DNA of 64,000 nt. It comes from Kocuria rosea. GTDB taxonomy: Bacteria > Actinomycetota > Actinomycetes > Actinomycetales > Micrococcaceae. This document shows positions 1-9,261 of the stretch, in pieces. The DNA lies in the NCBI RefSeq assembly GCF_006094695.1, contig NZ_CP035103.1, positions 930,001-994,000 on the forward strand. The letters run 5' to 3'. The first letter of the stretch is position 1. Each line of letters begins with the position of its first letter. The position numbers and the translations under genes are program-made. The notes under the pieces were generated by a model. That model made no database searches, was not told where the DNA came from, and was given only the letters and a program-made list of their open reading frames with translations.

Positions 1-2
1 AC

Positions 3-68
3 CTCGCGGCCCGCTTCACCGCGGACGTGGCCCGGATCCTCGAGGAGCCGGCGCTGCTGCTGGAGTGA
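3..68 (+). CDS. 3' end of a gene truncated by the window edge
   Basis: An open frame enters from the left edge and ends at a TGA at 66-68, giving 21 C-terminal residues that end in an acidic/leucine-rich helix (RILEEPALLLE). This is too little to identify a family. A strong palindrome follows 40 bp later and probably terminates this transcript. Confidence 0.5.
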   Translation, partial: LAARFTADVARILEEPALLLE

Positions 69-108
69 GCCCCGGCCCGTGCGGTCCGCGGCACGAGCGG
101 CGCGGCAA

Positions 109-136
109 CGGCCCCGCACCGATCGGTGCGGGGCCG
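109..136. terminator. Perfect palindrome, probable terminator
   Basis: A 28-nt perfect inverted repeat built on GGCCCCGCACC and its complement lies just after the stop of the truncated gene. No T-tract follows, which is usual for terminators in high-GC actinobacteria. Because it is fully palindromic, a protein-binding site cannot be excluded. Confidence 0.5.
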
Positions 137-537
137 TGTGCTGCGTCGTCGACGCGCGTGCCGCCACGTCTCACGGCTCTCCCCGCCGGGCCGTGGCCCG
201 ACGCCGCACCGACGTGGAACTGGGCGGTTGCGTCCCGTGCCCGGCGCCCCATCTCCTGTGGACCCGTGATTGAAATCCCCCCAGACACAATCACACATCT
301 CATTCACGATGGATCACTCGTGCGACGCCGGCCGCGGTGGCAACCTGCCCGTCGGCCCCCGGCACTGCTGCCGGAGACCTGTCCCCCCACGCCCGGAGGA
401 CCGCCTCAGTGCGGCCTCCTGACGTCCAGGACTGGGTCCAGTATTGCGGAGGTCTGGACAAAAGTCTGTCCCCCGATGTGCGCATGACGGGGCATGACCG
501 CGATCGCGCCGGACCGCGGCGGCCGTAGGCTGGGCGC
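137..537. other. Intergenic region without a convincing gene
   Basis: About 400 bp separate the palindrome from the aminotransferase gene. Open frames here lack the third-position G/C bias and start signals of real genes. The stretch at 266-312 is AT-richer than its surroundings. Half-sites GTCCAG (424-429 and 436-441) and CTGGAC (454-459) form an inverted arrangement that could bind a regulator. A -10-like TAGGCT lies at 526-531. Confidence 0.4.
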
Positions 538-1767
538 ATGCCTGCGCACCTGCCGCCCCGTCCCTCCGCACGCTCGGCGGTGCCGCCGTTCCGGGTGATG
601 GAGATCCTCGCCGACGTCGAGCGCCTGCGCGCCGCCGGCCGGGACGTCGTCTCCCTCTGCGCGGGGGAGCCCTCCGGCGGCGCCCCGGGTCCCGTCGCGC
701 GGGCGGCCGCCCGGGTGCACGCCCGCAACGAGGGGCTGGGCTACACCCCCGCCCTCGGGATCGAGCCGCTGCGCCGGGCGGTGGCCGGCCACTACGCCCG
801 GTGGTACGGGCTCGACGTCCGTCCCGAGGACGTCGCGATCACCACGGGGGCCTCCGGGGCGCTCGTGCTCACCTTCTTGGCGGCGTTCGACGCGGGGGAC
901 CGGGTGGCGGTGTGCCGGCCGGGCTACCCCGCCTACCGCAACACCCTGGCCGCCCTGGGCGCCGAGGTGGTCGAGCTCGACTGCGGGGCGGCGACCCGCT
1001 TCCAGCCCACGCCCGGGATGCTCGACGCCGCGGTCGCCGAGCACGGGCCCCTGCAGGGACTGGTGGTGGCGGGCCCGGCGAACCCGACCGGCACCGTGCT
1101 GGAGCCCGGGGAGCTGGCGGCGCTGGCCCGGTGGTGCGCCGAGCACGGGACGCGCCTGATCAGCGACGAGATCTACCACGGGATCGTGCACACCGCCCCG
1201 GAGGGCGGCGCGCCCCGCGACGGCGGACCGTACCGGGGCACCAGCGCGTGGGAGCACGACCGCGACGCCGTGGTGATCTCCTCCTTCTCCAAGTACTGGG
1301 GGATGACGGGGTGGCGGCTCGGGTGGGCCTTGCTGCCCCGGGACCTCGCGGCCGCGGTCGACGCGCTGGCCGGCAACCTGAGCCTCTGCCCGCCCGCCGC
1401 CGCGCAGCACGCCGCCGTGGAGGCCTTCACCCCGGACGCCTACGCCGAGGCGGACCGGGCGGTCGAGCAGTTCGCGCGCTCCCGGAGCCTGCTCCTGGAC
1501 GCGCTCCCGGCGCTCCGGTGGGGCGAGGTCGCGCCGGCGGACGGGGCGTTCTACCTCTACGCCGACCTCGGGGAGCAGCTCGAGCGGCACGGCAGCTCCC
1601 TGGAGTGGTGCCGGCGGCTGCTGGAGGCGGAGGCCGTCGCGGTCGTCCCGGGCCTGGACTTCGACGCCGCACGCGGCCACCGCGCGGTGCGGCTGTCCTT
1701 CGCCGCGGGGCCCGACCGGGTGGAGGAGGCCCTCACCCGGATCCTCCGGTTCCAGTCCCGTCCCTGA
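538..1767 (+). CDS. PLP-dependent aminotransferase, class I/II
   Basis: A 409-residue fold-type I aminotransferase that would move an amino group between an amino acid and a 2-oxo acid in the cytoplasm. The PLP lysine is K252 in SSFSKYWGMTGWRLGW, with the usual N182 in NPTG and D210/Y213 in DEIY. Length fits the aspartate/aromatic aminotransferase group, but substrate cannot be read from sequence. The ATG at 538 follows TAGGCT by only 6 nt and has no ribosome binding site, suggesting a leaderless mRNA. The 3' end overlaps the convergent glycosylase gene by 35 bp. Confidence 0.85.
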   Translation: MPAHLPPRPSARSAVPPFRVMEILADVERLRAAGRDVVSLCAGEPSGGAPGPVARAAARVHARNEGLGYTPALGIEPLRRAVAGHYARWYGLDVRPEDVAITTGASGALVLTFLAAFDAGDRVAVCRPGYPAYRNTLAALGAEVVELDCGAATRFQPTPGMLDAAVAEHGPLQGLVVAGPANPTGTVLEPGELAALARWCAEHGTRLISDEIYHGIVHTAPEGGAPRDGGPYRGTSAWEHDRDAVVISSFSKYWGMTGWRLGWALLPRDLAAAVDALAGNLSLCPPAAAQHAAVEAFTPDAYAEADRAVEQFARSRSLLLDALPALRWGEVAPADGAFYLYADLGEQLERHGSSLEWCRRLLEAEAVAVVPGLDFDAARGHRAVRLSFAAGPDRVEEALTRILRFQSRP

Positions 1768-2452
1768 AGCACCCGGCCAGGTGCCCGGGGAGCACCCCGG
1801 TGCGGAGCAGGAACCGGTGCGCGGTGGTGCGCCCCACGAACACGAGTCCCTGCTCCTTGAGCCGGGCAGCCAGCCGGTCCCCCTCGGGGGAGCGGCGCGA
1901 CTCCTCCAGAACGGTCAGGGGCGGCTCGGCGGCGGCCGGGCGGAGATCCCGGACGTGCTCCGCCCAGTCCTCGGGACCGAGTCCGCGGCAGGCGCGCGCG
2001 TTGTGCACCACGGCCTCGATCTTGACCCGGTTGCGGATGACCGCGGGATCCAGGAGCAGCTCGTCGACGTCGTCCTCGGTCATCCGGGCGATCTCCTCGG
2101 GGACGAAGTCCCGCAGCGCCCGGCGCAGGCCCTCCCGCCGCTGGGCGATGCTCCAGCGGGCCAGGCCCGCCTGGAAGATCTCCAGGCCGAGGGCCTCGAA
2201 CCAGCCGGAGGAGTCCGCGGGCCGTGCGCCCCAGCGCCGGTCGTGCTCCTCGAGGGCGGCCGGGCCCGTGGGCGCCCAGGGGCAGCGGCGCAGGCCGTCC
2301 CCGCAGAGCACGGCGCGGAAGGCGTCGTAGGGGGAGCGGACGCCACCGTCCCGGAGGGCGGTGTCGGGCGGGCGGTCGCCGGGGCGGTCGTGGGTGCCGC
2401 GGGAGCGGTCGTCGGCGGGGTGCGGGCCGTGCCCGGCGGAGGCGGTGTCCAT
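1733..2452 (-). CDS. tag: DNA-3-methyladenine glycosylase I
   Basis: Base-excision repair enzyme that removes 3-methyladenine from alkylated DNA. It is 239 residues, longer than the usual ~190, because of a charged N-terminal extension of about 40 residues. The zinc-snap ligands of the Tag family are recognisable: C57 in RCPW, H70 in EHDRRWG, and H224/C228 in HLAGC near the C terminus. The chosen ATG lies 6 nt downstream of TACCGT, consistent with a leaderless transcript; an earlier in-frame start gives a low-complexity extension. The 3' end runs into the end of the convergent aminotransferase gene. Confidence 0.85.
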   Translation of the reverse strand: MDTASAGHGPHPADDRSRGTHDRPGDRPPDTALRDGGVRSPYDAFRAVLCGDGLRRCPWAPTGPAALEEHDRRWGARPADSSGWFEALGLEIFQAGLARWSIAQRREGLRRALRDFVPEEIARMTEDDVDELLLDPAVIRNRVKIEAVVHNARACRGLGPEDWAEHVRDLRPAAAEPPLTVLEESRRSPEGDRLAARLKEQGLVFVGRTTAHRFLLRTGVLPGHLAGCFRDGTGTGGSG

Positions 2453-2582
2453 GGGACCACGGTAGGAACGCCGGGCCGGCGGACCGCAGGCACGCGGCTC
2501 CCTGTGGACGGTGCCGCCGGTGTCCGGGGCGCCGGACGACCGGGTGCAGTGCGGGTGCCCGCACCGCGGGCGGTGGAGCCGG

Positions 2583-3596
2583 TCAGAACCGGGAGACCGC
2601 ACCGGTGCCGTCGGCGATCTCGATGGCCACGGGCTCCTCGTCCCCGGCGTTGCCGTCGTGGACGATGAACACCGCGGCGGGCTCTCCCTCCGGGAAGGCG
2701 CGGATCGTGACCGACCCCGAGGTCGCGGCGTTGAGCACCTCCATGGCCTGGCGGGTGGCCGCGCGCAGCACCGCCGTGGGCAGGGGCCTGCCGCGCTCGT
2801 CCAGGATGTCCACCAGCACGCCCCGGGCCCGCGCCGCCCGCGTGACCTCGAGCAGGTAGGGGGTGGCGATCGACCGGCCCCGGATGGAGTCCCGCAGCTG
2901 CGCCTCGGTGAGGCGGAACTGTTCGATCTCGTACTCGGAGACGGGGGAGGGGTCGTGCGCGATCCGCTCGAGCAGCCCGCCCGCGAGGCGGCGCACCTCG
3001 TGCACGCGCTGCACGGAGGCGTTGACCGTGTCCTGCTCCGCCTCGTCGTGGGAGCGCGCCGAGATCACCATGTCCCGGGCCTCGGCGAACGCGGCGGAGG
3101 CCCGGTCGTACTCCCGGGCGATGAGCTGGCTCGCGAGCAGCAGGGCCGCCGCCGCGGCGTTCGTCAGCGCCGCGTCCCAGAGGCCCAGGGCGGAGCGGGC
3201 GCCCCACGTCATGGACACGGCGACCGCGATGACGAGCGTGGCCCAGCCCCACCCCGCGCGGCGCCGGATGCCCAGGACCACGAGGAAGCCGTCGAAGCCC
3301 AGGGTGAACCACTGCCCGCCGAACAGCTCCGCCTGGGGGTTCAGGGCGTCGTAGGAGCGCTGGATCGACACCAGCATGAGGAGCACGCCCAGGGCCGCGG
3401 GCAGATCGGGCAGCCGGCGCTGCCGGTACGGGTAGACGACCAGCGCCACCGCGACCACGTAGGTCACGAGCGCGGCCTGCATGAGGTCCGGCTTGTCCAT
3501 GCTGGGCGTCTGCAGGATCCCGAGCACCACGGGGATCAGGAAGAACACCGTGGCGGCGACCAGGCTCAGGGGATGGAAGAGGGTGCGGGAGATCAC
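2583..3596 (-). CDS. Membrane protein with degenerate histidine-kinase-like C-terminal half
   Basis: A 337-residue protein with about five or six hydrophobic segments in residues 1-165, a charged helical stretch, then a domain resembling a NarL-type kinase module. Residues around EVLNAATSG sit where an N-box would be, but the conserved H-box histidine with its context and the glycine-rich G boxes are not evident. It may be a pseudokinase or accessory sensor subunit. Its GTG start overlaps the stop of the upstream kinase gene (GTGA), so the two are translationally coupled. It is the last gene of the response-regulator operon. The kinase resemblance is my inference. Confidence 0.6.
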   Translation of the reverse strand: MISRTLFHPLSLVAATVFFLIPVVLGILQTPSMDKPDLMQAALVTYVVAVALVVYPYRQRRLPDLPAALGVLLMLVSIQRSYDALNPQAELFGGQWFTLGFDGFLVVLGIRRRAGWGWATLVIAVAVSMTWGARSALGLWDAALTNAAAAALLLASQLIAREYDRASAAFAEARDMVISARSHDEAEQDTVNASVQRVHEVRRLAGGLLERIAHDPSPVSEYEIEQFRLTEAQLRDSIRGRSIATPYLLEVTRAARARGVLVDILDERGRPLPTAVLRAATRQAMEVLNAATSGSVTIRAFPEGEPAAVFIVHDGNAGDEEPVAIEIADGTGAVSRF

Positions 3597-4786
3597 GGCT
3601 GCGCGTCCCGGGGCCAGAGGATCGTGACGCGGGTGCCGCGTCCCGGTGCGCTGTCGACGTCCACCGCGCCGCCCACGTGGCGCACGTTGCCCAGGATGGA
3701 CACGCGCACCCCGAGCCGCCGGGAGTCGATGCTGCGGACCTGGAAGCCGCGGCCGCGGTCCACCACCTGGAAGCGAAGGAAGAAGCCCTCGGGGTTGAGG
3801 GGGGTGGGCGGGCACACGCCGCCGTCCATGGTCACGAAGGTGACCTCGGTGCCGGCGTGGCGGGCGCTGTTGGAGACCGCCTCGGTGACCGCCTGCACGA
3901 GCGCCTGCGCCGTCTCCACGGGGATGAGCGGGCGCGGCTGGCCGGGGGGCCTGATGTAGGGGGTGATGCTGTTGAAGCGCACCCGGTTGCGCCACGGGGA
4001 CAGGGACTCGAGGAGGTCGTCGAGCAGGGTGTGCACCATGGTGGTGCCCTTGCCCTCGGCGCGGCGCTCCTCGAAGGCGAGGACCTCGAGGGCCCGCTGG
4101 GCCAGCTCCCGGGTGCGCCGCTGGACGGGGCCCGGGGCCCGTCCGGCGTCCAGCAGGGCGGCCATGACGTTGTCGTGGATGAGGCGGTCCAGCCGCTCCT
4201 GCTCCTCGGCCTGCGAGCGCGAGCGGTTCAGCTGCAGCTCCTGCGCGATCGCGGCCGCGTACACCTGGTCCGCGTTCTGCCCGCCCTTGTAGACCAGGCT
4301 GATCAGCACCACGAGGACCACGCCGAACGCGATCCGGCTCGTGGCGTCGAACAGCACGCCCATCACGTCCGCCGACTCCGTGGTGCGCACCATGACCAGG
4401 ACGTAGAAGACCGTGACGGACGCCAGGTACGCGACGGCCAGCTCGATGCTCCACGCGACCACGGTGGCGGCGGCCGCGAGCAGGATGAACGGCTCCACCC
4501 ACGGGTCCTGCGGCGGAGCGGCGCCCGTCCAGGCGAGCGGGAGGGTCAGGACGGTGAGGGCCACGAGCACCGGGGCCGCGAGCACCGGCCACATCCGCAC
4601 CTGCCGCCTGGCGCCCTGGAGGAGCATCGCGCCGCCGTTGACCAGGAGGGCCAGCAGGAACACCAGGTGCCACCGTTCGAAGGCGCGCAGCTGGTCCTCG
4701 ACGATGGTGAGGGCCTCCAGGAACAGCGCGACGACGACCAGCCCGTGGCAGATGTTCGCGAGCAGGTGGATGCGGTAGGAGTTCAT
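3593..4786 (-). CDS. Sensor histidine kinase (NarL/DegS-like)
   Basis: Membrane sensor kinase that should phosphorylate the response regulator encoded just upstream. Five or six hydrophobic segments precede a helical DHp region with the phospho-acceptor histidine in ERLDRLIHDN (residue 204). A HATPase_c domain follows with the N-box EAVSNSARHAG and G-box DRGRGF. The ATG at 4786 has an AGGAG six bases upstream; a longer GTG start at 4888 would add 34 Arg-rich residues. The stop overlaps the start of the kinase-like gene. The signal sensed is unknown. Confidence 0.85.
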   Translation of the reverse strand: MNSYRIHLLANICHGLVVVALFLEALTIVEDQLRAFERWHLVFLLALLVNGGAMLLQGARRQVRMWPVLAAPVLVALTVLTLPLAWTGAAPPQDPWVEPFILLAAAATVVAWSIELAVAYLASVTVFYVLVMVRTTESADVMGVLFDATSRIAFGVVLVVLISLVYKGGQNADQVYAAAIAQELQLNRSRSQAEEQERLDRLIHDNVMAALLDAGRAPGPVQRRTRELAQRALEVLAFEERRAEGKGTTMVHTLLDDLLESLSPWRNRVRFNSITPYIRPPGQPRPLIPVETAQALVQAVTEAVSNSARHAGTEVTFVTMDGGVCPPTPLNPEGFFLRFQVVDRGRGFQVRSIDSRRLGVRVSILGNVRHVGGAVDVDSAPGRGTRVTILWPRDAQP

Positions 4787-4921
4787 CCCCAGCTCCTGCG
4801 GCGAGGTCGGCACCAGGAGGCTGCTGCGGCGCCGCCGGGCGGGGACCTTCCGGTAGGCGAGCGGGGGCCGGTGCGCGGCGTGGCTCACGGAGCGGCGGCC
4901 CTCACCGGGGCGAGGGGCGGA

Positions 4922-5638
4922 TCACAGATGCTTCTCCGCCGTGGTGATGTCCGCCGTGGGCTCGACCAGGCCGTCCTCGATCGCCCGGATGCGCAGGTCG
5001 ATCTTGGTGGGCGCCGGGCGTCCGACGCGCGCGTACTTCTCCCGGATGCGGTCGATGTTGGTCTTGACGGCGCTCTGCTTGATGCCCATCCGGCGTGCGA
5101 CCTGGACCTGGGCGAAGCCGGAGGCGTAGAGCCGCAGGGTCTCCTGCTCCCGCGGGGAGAGGCTGGCCCGGGAGAACTCCACGTCCCCGTCGATCGCGGC
5201 GGCGAGCTCCTTGGTGATCACCGGCTTGCCCTCGGCGATGTTGCGGGCCTCCTCGATCGCGTGCTCGAGCGGGTCCGACTTGCGCACCAGGCCCAGCGCG
5301 CCGGCCCGCAGCGCCTCGCGGATCAGCGCGGCGTTCTCGCCGATGCTGAAGATGAGCACCTTCATGCCGGCGGCGCGCAGCAGCTCCACGTTGGTGGCGG
5401 GTCGGGACATGTCGTCGAGGGACAGGTCCAGGAGCACGACCTCGCACTCGATCCGCTTGGCGCCCTGGGCGGTGAGGGCGGGGTTCTCGGGGTCCCGGCC
5501 CAGCTGGTCGAGGAGTCCGGGGACGCTGGAGGCCGATCCGACGAGCTTCACGTCCGCCTGCGAGGTCATGGAGACGAGGCGGACGCCCTCCCGGACGACC
5601 TCGTGGTCATCGACGACGGCGACAAGGGTGGACGGCAT
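4922..5638 (-). CDS. LuxR/NarL-family response regulator
   Basis: A 238-residue transcription regulator with a receiver domain (residues about 3-130) and a LuxR-type helix-turn-helix (about 170-225). The phospho-acceptor is D71 in VVLLDLSLDD and the acidic pocket is VVDDHE at residues 8-13. The start is the ATG preceded by GGAGGAAA. It is the promoter-proximal gene of a three-gene operon with the histidine kinase and the kinase-like protein. The receiver loop is longer than usual around residues 45-65. Target genes are unknown. Confidence 0.88.
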   Translation of the reverse strand: MPSTLVAVVDDHEVVREGVRLVSMTSQADVKLVGSASSVPGLLDQLGRDPENPALTAQGAKRIECEVVLLDLSLDDMSRPATNVELLRAAGMKVLIFSIGENAALIREALRAGALGLVRKSDPLEHAIEEARNIAEGKPVITKELAAAIDGDVEFSRASLSPREQETLRLYASGFAQVQVARRMGIKQSAVKTNIDRIREKYARVGRPAPTKIDLRIRAIEDGLVEPTADITTAEKHL

Positions 5639-5774
5639 GGGTGTTTCCTCCGGGTGCTGCTCGGTGGGCCGGTCCGCAGATTTCCGCGTGGGGGTGACGG
5701 ATCTCACCGAGGTGCTCCGATTGTCCCCTCTTTGGTGGTCGGATGCGAACCCGACACGGTGCCGGGACGCAAAG

Positions 5775-6743
5775 TTACCGGGCCCGGTCCTCCGGTCCGT
5801 CCCCCCAGCGATCGACCCTGCGGTGGTAGCGGACGCCCCACAGCCCGCCGAGCACCGCCGCGAGCAGGTCGACGGCGAGCACGGCGAGGACCGCGAGCAG
5901 GCCCGGGACCAGCAGGTCGCCGATCAGCGCCTGGGCCGAGACGCCCACGGGCGCCAGGCCGACGGTGTCGGCCCACACCAGTCCCGCGACGGTGGCCACG
6001 GAGCGGCCGAACAGGGACCACAGCCACACGGACACGCCCTGCCGCGCCCCGGAGAACCGCGCCATCCGGCCCGCGGCGTAGCCGCCGCCCAGGAACGCGA
6101 TGAACTCGACCAGGCCGAGGGCGGCCGCGCCCGTCCAGGCCGCCGCGGACCCGGCGGCGAGGTCGTCCACCACGCCGCCGACCCCGTCCACGAGGCGCAG
6201 CCCCAGCGCGGCCGCGGTCAGGCCCGCCAGGGCCAGCAGCAGCCAGGACAGGGCCATGGCGCTGAGCCAGCCGAAGAAGCCGGGCACCAGCTGGAGGCCC
6301 CCGAACTCCTCCCGCTGCCGGGCGAGACGGGTCGCGGCGTCGACCGGGACGCCGGAGGACGGGTCGCCGGAGAACGGGCCGTCGGGTCCGGCGCCGTAGC
6401 CGGGCGCGGGGCCGTAGCCGGCCGCGGCGCCGGGGGCCCCGACCGCGGGCGTCGGGTCCGTGCGCGGCCGCGGGTCCTCCGGCACCGGGCGCTGGGCGGT
6501 CACCGCCGGCAGCGGCCGGGTGTGCTGGTCGTCCTCGTCGTCGTACCAGGACCAGTCCTCGGTCCCGCCGCTCCCGGCGCCCCCCTCGGGGGCGTCGTGC
6601 GGCGAGCCGCCGCCGGCCGGGGCGGCGAACCGGCTGACCGGGGGCAGCGGCCGGGTGGCGTCCGGGGAGTCGTGCGGACCGGTGTCCGACCAGGGCGTCG
6701 GGTCGTCGGGGGAGGGCGGGCCGGGGGTCGAGGAGGGCGTCAT
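5775..6743 (-). CDS. Proline-rich membrane protein of unknown function
   Basis: A 322-residue protein whose first ~155 residues are Pro/Gly/Asp-rich and probably disordered, followed by five or six hydrophobic segments and a short basic tail. I recognise no catalytic motif. A TAGACT box 8 nt before the ATG and absence of a ribosome binding site suggest a (near) leaderless mRNA. It diverges from the acyl-CoA ligase gene. Confidence 0.7.
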   Translation of the reverse strand: MTPSSTPGPPSPDDPTPWSDTGPHDSPDATRPLPPVSRFAAPAGGGSPHDAPEGGAGSGGTEDWSWYDDEDDQHTRPLPAVTAQRPVPEDPRPRTDPTPAVGAPGAAAGYGPAPGYGAGPDGPFSGDPSSGVPVDAATRLARQREEFGGLQLVPGFFGWLSAMALSWLLLALAGLTAAALGLRLVDGVGGVVDDLAAGSAAAWTGAAALGLVEFIAFLGGGYAAGRMARFSGARQGVSVWLWSLFGRSVATVAGLVWADTVGLAPVGVSAQALIGDLLVPGLLAVLAVLAVDLLAAVLGGLWGVRYHRRVDRWGDGPEDRAR

Positions 6744-6856
6744 GGCACCGGAGTCTACGGCCGGTTCCCGGACCGGGCCCGGTGAGCCGTCCCGTCCGGC
6801 ACGGGGTGTCGCCGCGGCCGGGCGGCCGGGCGCCGCCGCCGAGTAGGGTCGGGACC

Positions 6857-8563
6857 ATGCCTGTCGACACCGTCCGCGAGTTCCTGCGTGCCCGCCCCTG
6901 GACCGCCAGCTACGACCCGGGCGTCCCCGCGGACCTGGACCTGCCGGAGACGTCCCTGGTGCACATGCTCGAGCGCTCCGTCGCCCGCCACGGCGCGAGC
7001 ACCGCGCTCGAGTTCTTCGGGGCCACGACCTCCTACGCCGCCCTGGGCCGGCAGGTCGACCGCGCGGCCGAGGGCCTGCGCCGGCTGGGCGTGGGCCGCG
7101 GCGACCGGGTCGCGATCGTCCTGCCCAACTGCCCGCAGCACGTCGTGGCGTTCTACGCGGTGCTGCGCCTGGGGGCCGTCGTCGTCGAGCACAACCCGCT
7201 CTACACGGCCCCGGAGCTGCGCCACCAGTTCGAGGACCACGGGGCGCGCGTGGCGATCGTCTGGGACCGGGCGGCCGAGCGGGTGCGCTCCCTGCCCGCG
7301 GACCTGCGGGTCGACGCGGTCGTGTCCGTGGACATCACCGCCGCGATGCCGCGGCCGAAGCGGCTGGCCCTGCGCCTGCCGCTGCCGGGCGCACGCGCCT
7401 CCCGCGCGCAGCTCACCGGCCCCGCCCCGGGCACGATCCCCTGGCGGGAGCTGCTGGCCTCCGCCCCGATCGCCGCGGAGCACCCGCGGCCCGCCGCGCA
7501 CGACCTCGCGCTGCTGCAGTACACCTCCGGCACCACCGGGCTGCCCAAGGGGGCGATGCTCACGCACCGCAACCTCGAGTCCAACGCCCTCATGGGCCGG
7601 CACTGGCTCGGCTCCGGCGAGCGCGAGGTGGTGCACGGCGTGCTGCCGCTCTTCCACGCCTTCGGCCTGACCCTGGGCGTGACGTTCGCGATGTCCCTCG
7701 GCGCGCGGCTCGTGCTCTTCCCGACCGTGCGCGCGGACCTGATCCTCGGGGCGATGAAGCGCGCCCGCCCCACGGTGCTGCCCGCGGTGCCGCCGGTGTA
7801 CCAGAAGCTCCTCGACGCCGCACCGGAGCAGGGCGTGGACCTGCGCGGCATCCCGGTGGCCGTCTCCGGGGCCATGAGCCTGCCGGTCCCGCTCGTGGAG
7901 CAGTGGGAGCGGGCCACCGGGGGGATCCTGATCGAGGGCTACGGGCTGACCGAGTGCTCCCCGCTGGTGGCCTGCAACCCGCTCAACGACTCCCGCCGGG
8001 CGGGCTCCATCGGGATCCCGTTCCCGTCCACCGACATCCGGCTCGTCGACCCGGACACCCTCGAGGACGTCCCCCCGGAACACCCCGGGGAGCTCTGGGT
8101 GCGGGGCCCGCAGGTCTTCCAGGGGTACTGGAAGCGCCCCGACGAGACCGCCCGGACGCTCACGGACGACGGGTGGCTGCGCACCGGCGACATCGTCACC
8201 GTCGACGAGGACGGGTTCCTGCAGGTGGTCGACCGGCTCAAGGAGGTCGTGATCACCGGAGGGTTCAACGTGGCCCCCAGCGAGGTCGAGGACACGCTGC
8301 GCCGGCACCGCGCCGTGGCGGACGCCGCGGTGGTGGGGCTCGCCGACCCCAGCGGCAGCGAGGTGGTCGTCGCCGCCGTGACCCTCGTGCCGGGCGCCGA
8401 GCTCGACGAGGCGGCCCTGCGCGAGCACTGCTGGGCGGGCCTGGCCCGCTACAAGGTCCCCCGGCGGATCGTGGCCGTGGAGGAGCTCCCGCGCACGATG
8501 CTCGGCAAGATCCAGCGCCGGGAGGTCCGCGAGCAGCTGCGGCGCACGGGCGTGCGGCCCTGA
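6857..8563 (+). CDS. Long-chain fatty-acid-CoA ligase (AMP-forming)
   Basis: A 568-residue acyl-adenylate enzyme that activates a carboxylic acid with ATP and loads it onto CoA. The phosphate-binding loop YTSGTTGLPKG starts at residue 222, followed by GYGLTECSPLV, the hinge around GWLRTGDIV and the C-terminal lysine segment LPRTMLGKIQRREV. Length and motifs fit FadD-type ligases, although a medium-chain or aromatic acid substrate is possible. TAGGGT lies 7 nt before the ATG with no Shine-Dalgarno sequence, so the mRNA is probably leaderless. Confidence 0.88.
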   Translation: MPVDTVREFLRARPWTASYDPGVPADLDLPETSLVHMLERSVARHGASTALEFFGATTSYAALGRQVDRAAEGLRRLGVGRGDRVAIVLPNCPQHVVAFYAVLRLGAVVVEHNPLYTAPELRHQFEDHGARVAIVWDRAAERVRSLPADLRVDAVVSVDITAAMPRPKRLALRLPLPGARASRAQLTGPAPGTIPWRELLASAPIAAEHPRPAAHDLALLQYTSGTTGLPKGAMLTHRNLESNALMGRHWLGSGEREVVHGVLPLFHAFGLTLGVTFAMSLGARLVLFPTVRADLILGAMKRARPTVLPAVPPVYQKLLDAAPEQGVDLRGIPVAVSGAMSLPVPLVEQWERATGGILIEGYGLTECSPLVACNPLNDSRRAGSIGIPFPSTDIRLVDPDTLEDVPPEHPGELWVRGPQVFQGYWKRPDETARTLTDDGWLRTGDIVTVDEDGFLQVVDRLKEVVITGGFNVAPSEVEDTLRRHRAVADAAVVGLADPSGSEVVVAAVTLVPGAELDEAALREHCWAGLARYKVPRRIVAVEELPRTMLGKIQRREVREQLRRTGVRP

Positions 8564-8573
8564 GCCCGGGCGC

Positions 8574-9188
8574 TCAGGGCAGGTCCGCCTCCGGGGCGAC
8601 GTCCCGGTAGGGGACCCGCCGGATCGACCGGATCCGGCCCAGCTCGCCCCACTCGTCGCGCCCGAGCCGCGCGATCGGGCGCAGCGTCCGCACGACCGGG
8701 CCCCGCTCGTCCATGTCCTCCTCGTCCACGACCACGTGCGTGACCTCGCCGAGGACCAGGAAGCAGTTGCCCACGGGGATGGGGTCCGTGTGCAGCCGGC
8801 ACTCGATGGCGGCGGGGGACTCGGCCACGCGGGGGACGGCCACGGTGAGCGAGGGCTCACGGGTCAGGCCCACGGCGTCGAACTCGCTGATCTCGGGAGG
8901 GTAGTCGGTGCTGGTCGCGTTGATCCGCTCGAACAGCCCCTCGGGCGCGAAGCTGACCACGAACTCCCCGGTCTGCCGGATGTTGCGGAGGCTGTCCTTC
9001 TCGCCGACCGAGACGAACTGGACGATCGTGGGGTTCTCCGAGGCGACCGTGAAGAACGAGTGCGGGGCCAGGTTGTCGACGCCTGCGGCCGAGCGGGAGC
9101 TGACCCACGCGATGGGGCGGGGGACCACGAGGGACTTGACCGCCCGGGCGAAGGAGCCGTGCCGGTCGGCGGTGATGTCGGTGCGCAT
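8574..9188 (-). CDS. Flavin reductase family protein (FMN-binding split barrel)
   Basis: A 204-residue protein of the flavin reductase/DIM6-NTAB family. It has the N-terminal RPIAWVSSR, the FMN-contacting NLAPHSFFTVASENPTIVQF region and the IECRLH segment of the split barrel. Members either reduce flavin for a partner monooxygenase or act as flavoproteins; no partner gene is adjacent. It diverges from catR, so the intervening 186 bp holds both promoters. The ATG at 9188 fits the family N terminus better than the longer reading frame. Confidence 0.82.
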   Translation of the reverse strand: MRTDITADRHGSFARAVKSLVVPRPIAWVSSRSAAGVDNLAPHSFFTVASENPTIVQFVSVGEKDSLRNIRQTGEFVVSFAPEGLFERINATSTDYPPEISEFDAVGLTREPSLTVAVPRVAESPAAIECRLHTDPIPVGNCFLVLGEVTHVVVDEEDMDERGPVVRTLRPIARLGRDEWGELGRIRSIRRVPYRDVAPEADLP

Positions 9189-9261
9189 GGGCCCATTGCA
9201 CCACCTCGACGGGCCGGGGGCACAGGGCGCGGCCCCGGGGTGCACGGCGGCAGCGGAGTCG

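Noticed and set aside
65..487. 140-residue plus-strand frame in the first intergenic region
   Set aside because: No ribosome binding site, no family resemblance, unusual Pro/Arg-rich composition, and it crosses the palindrome at 109-136 and the probable aminotransferase control region.
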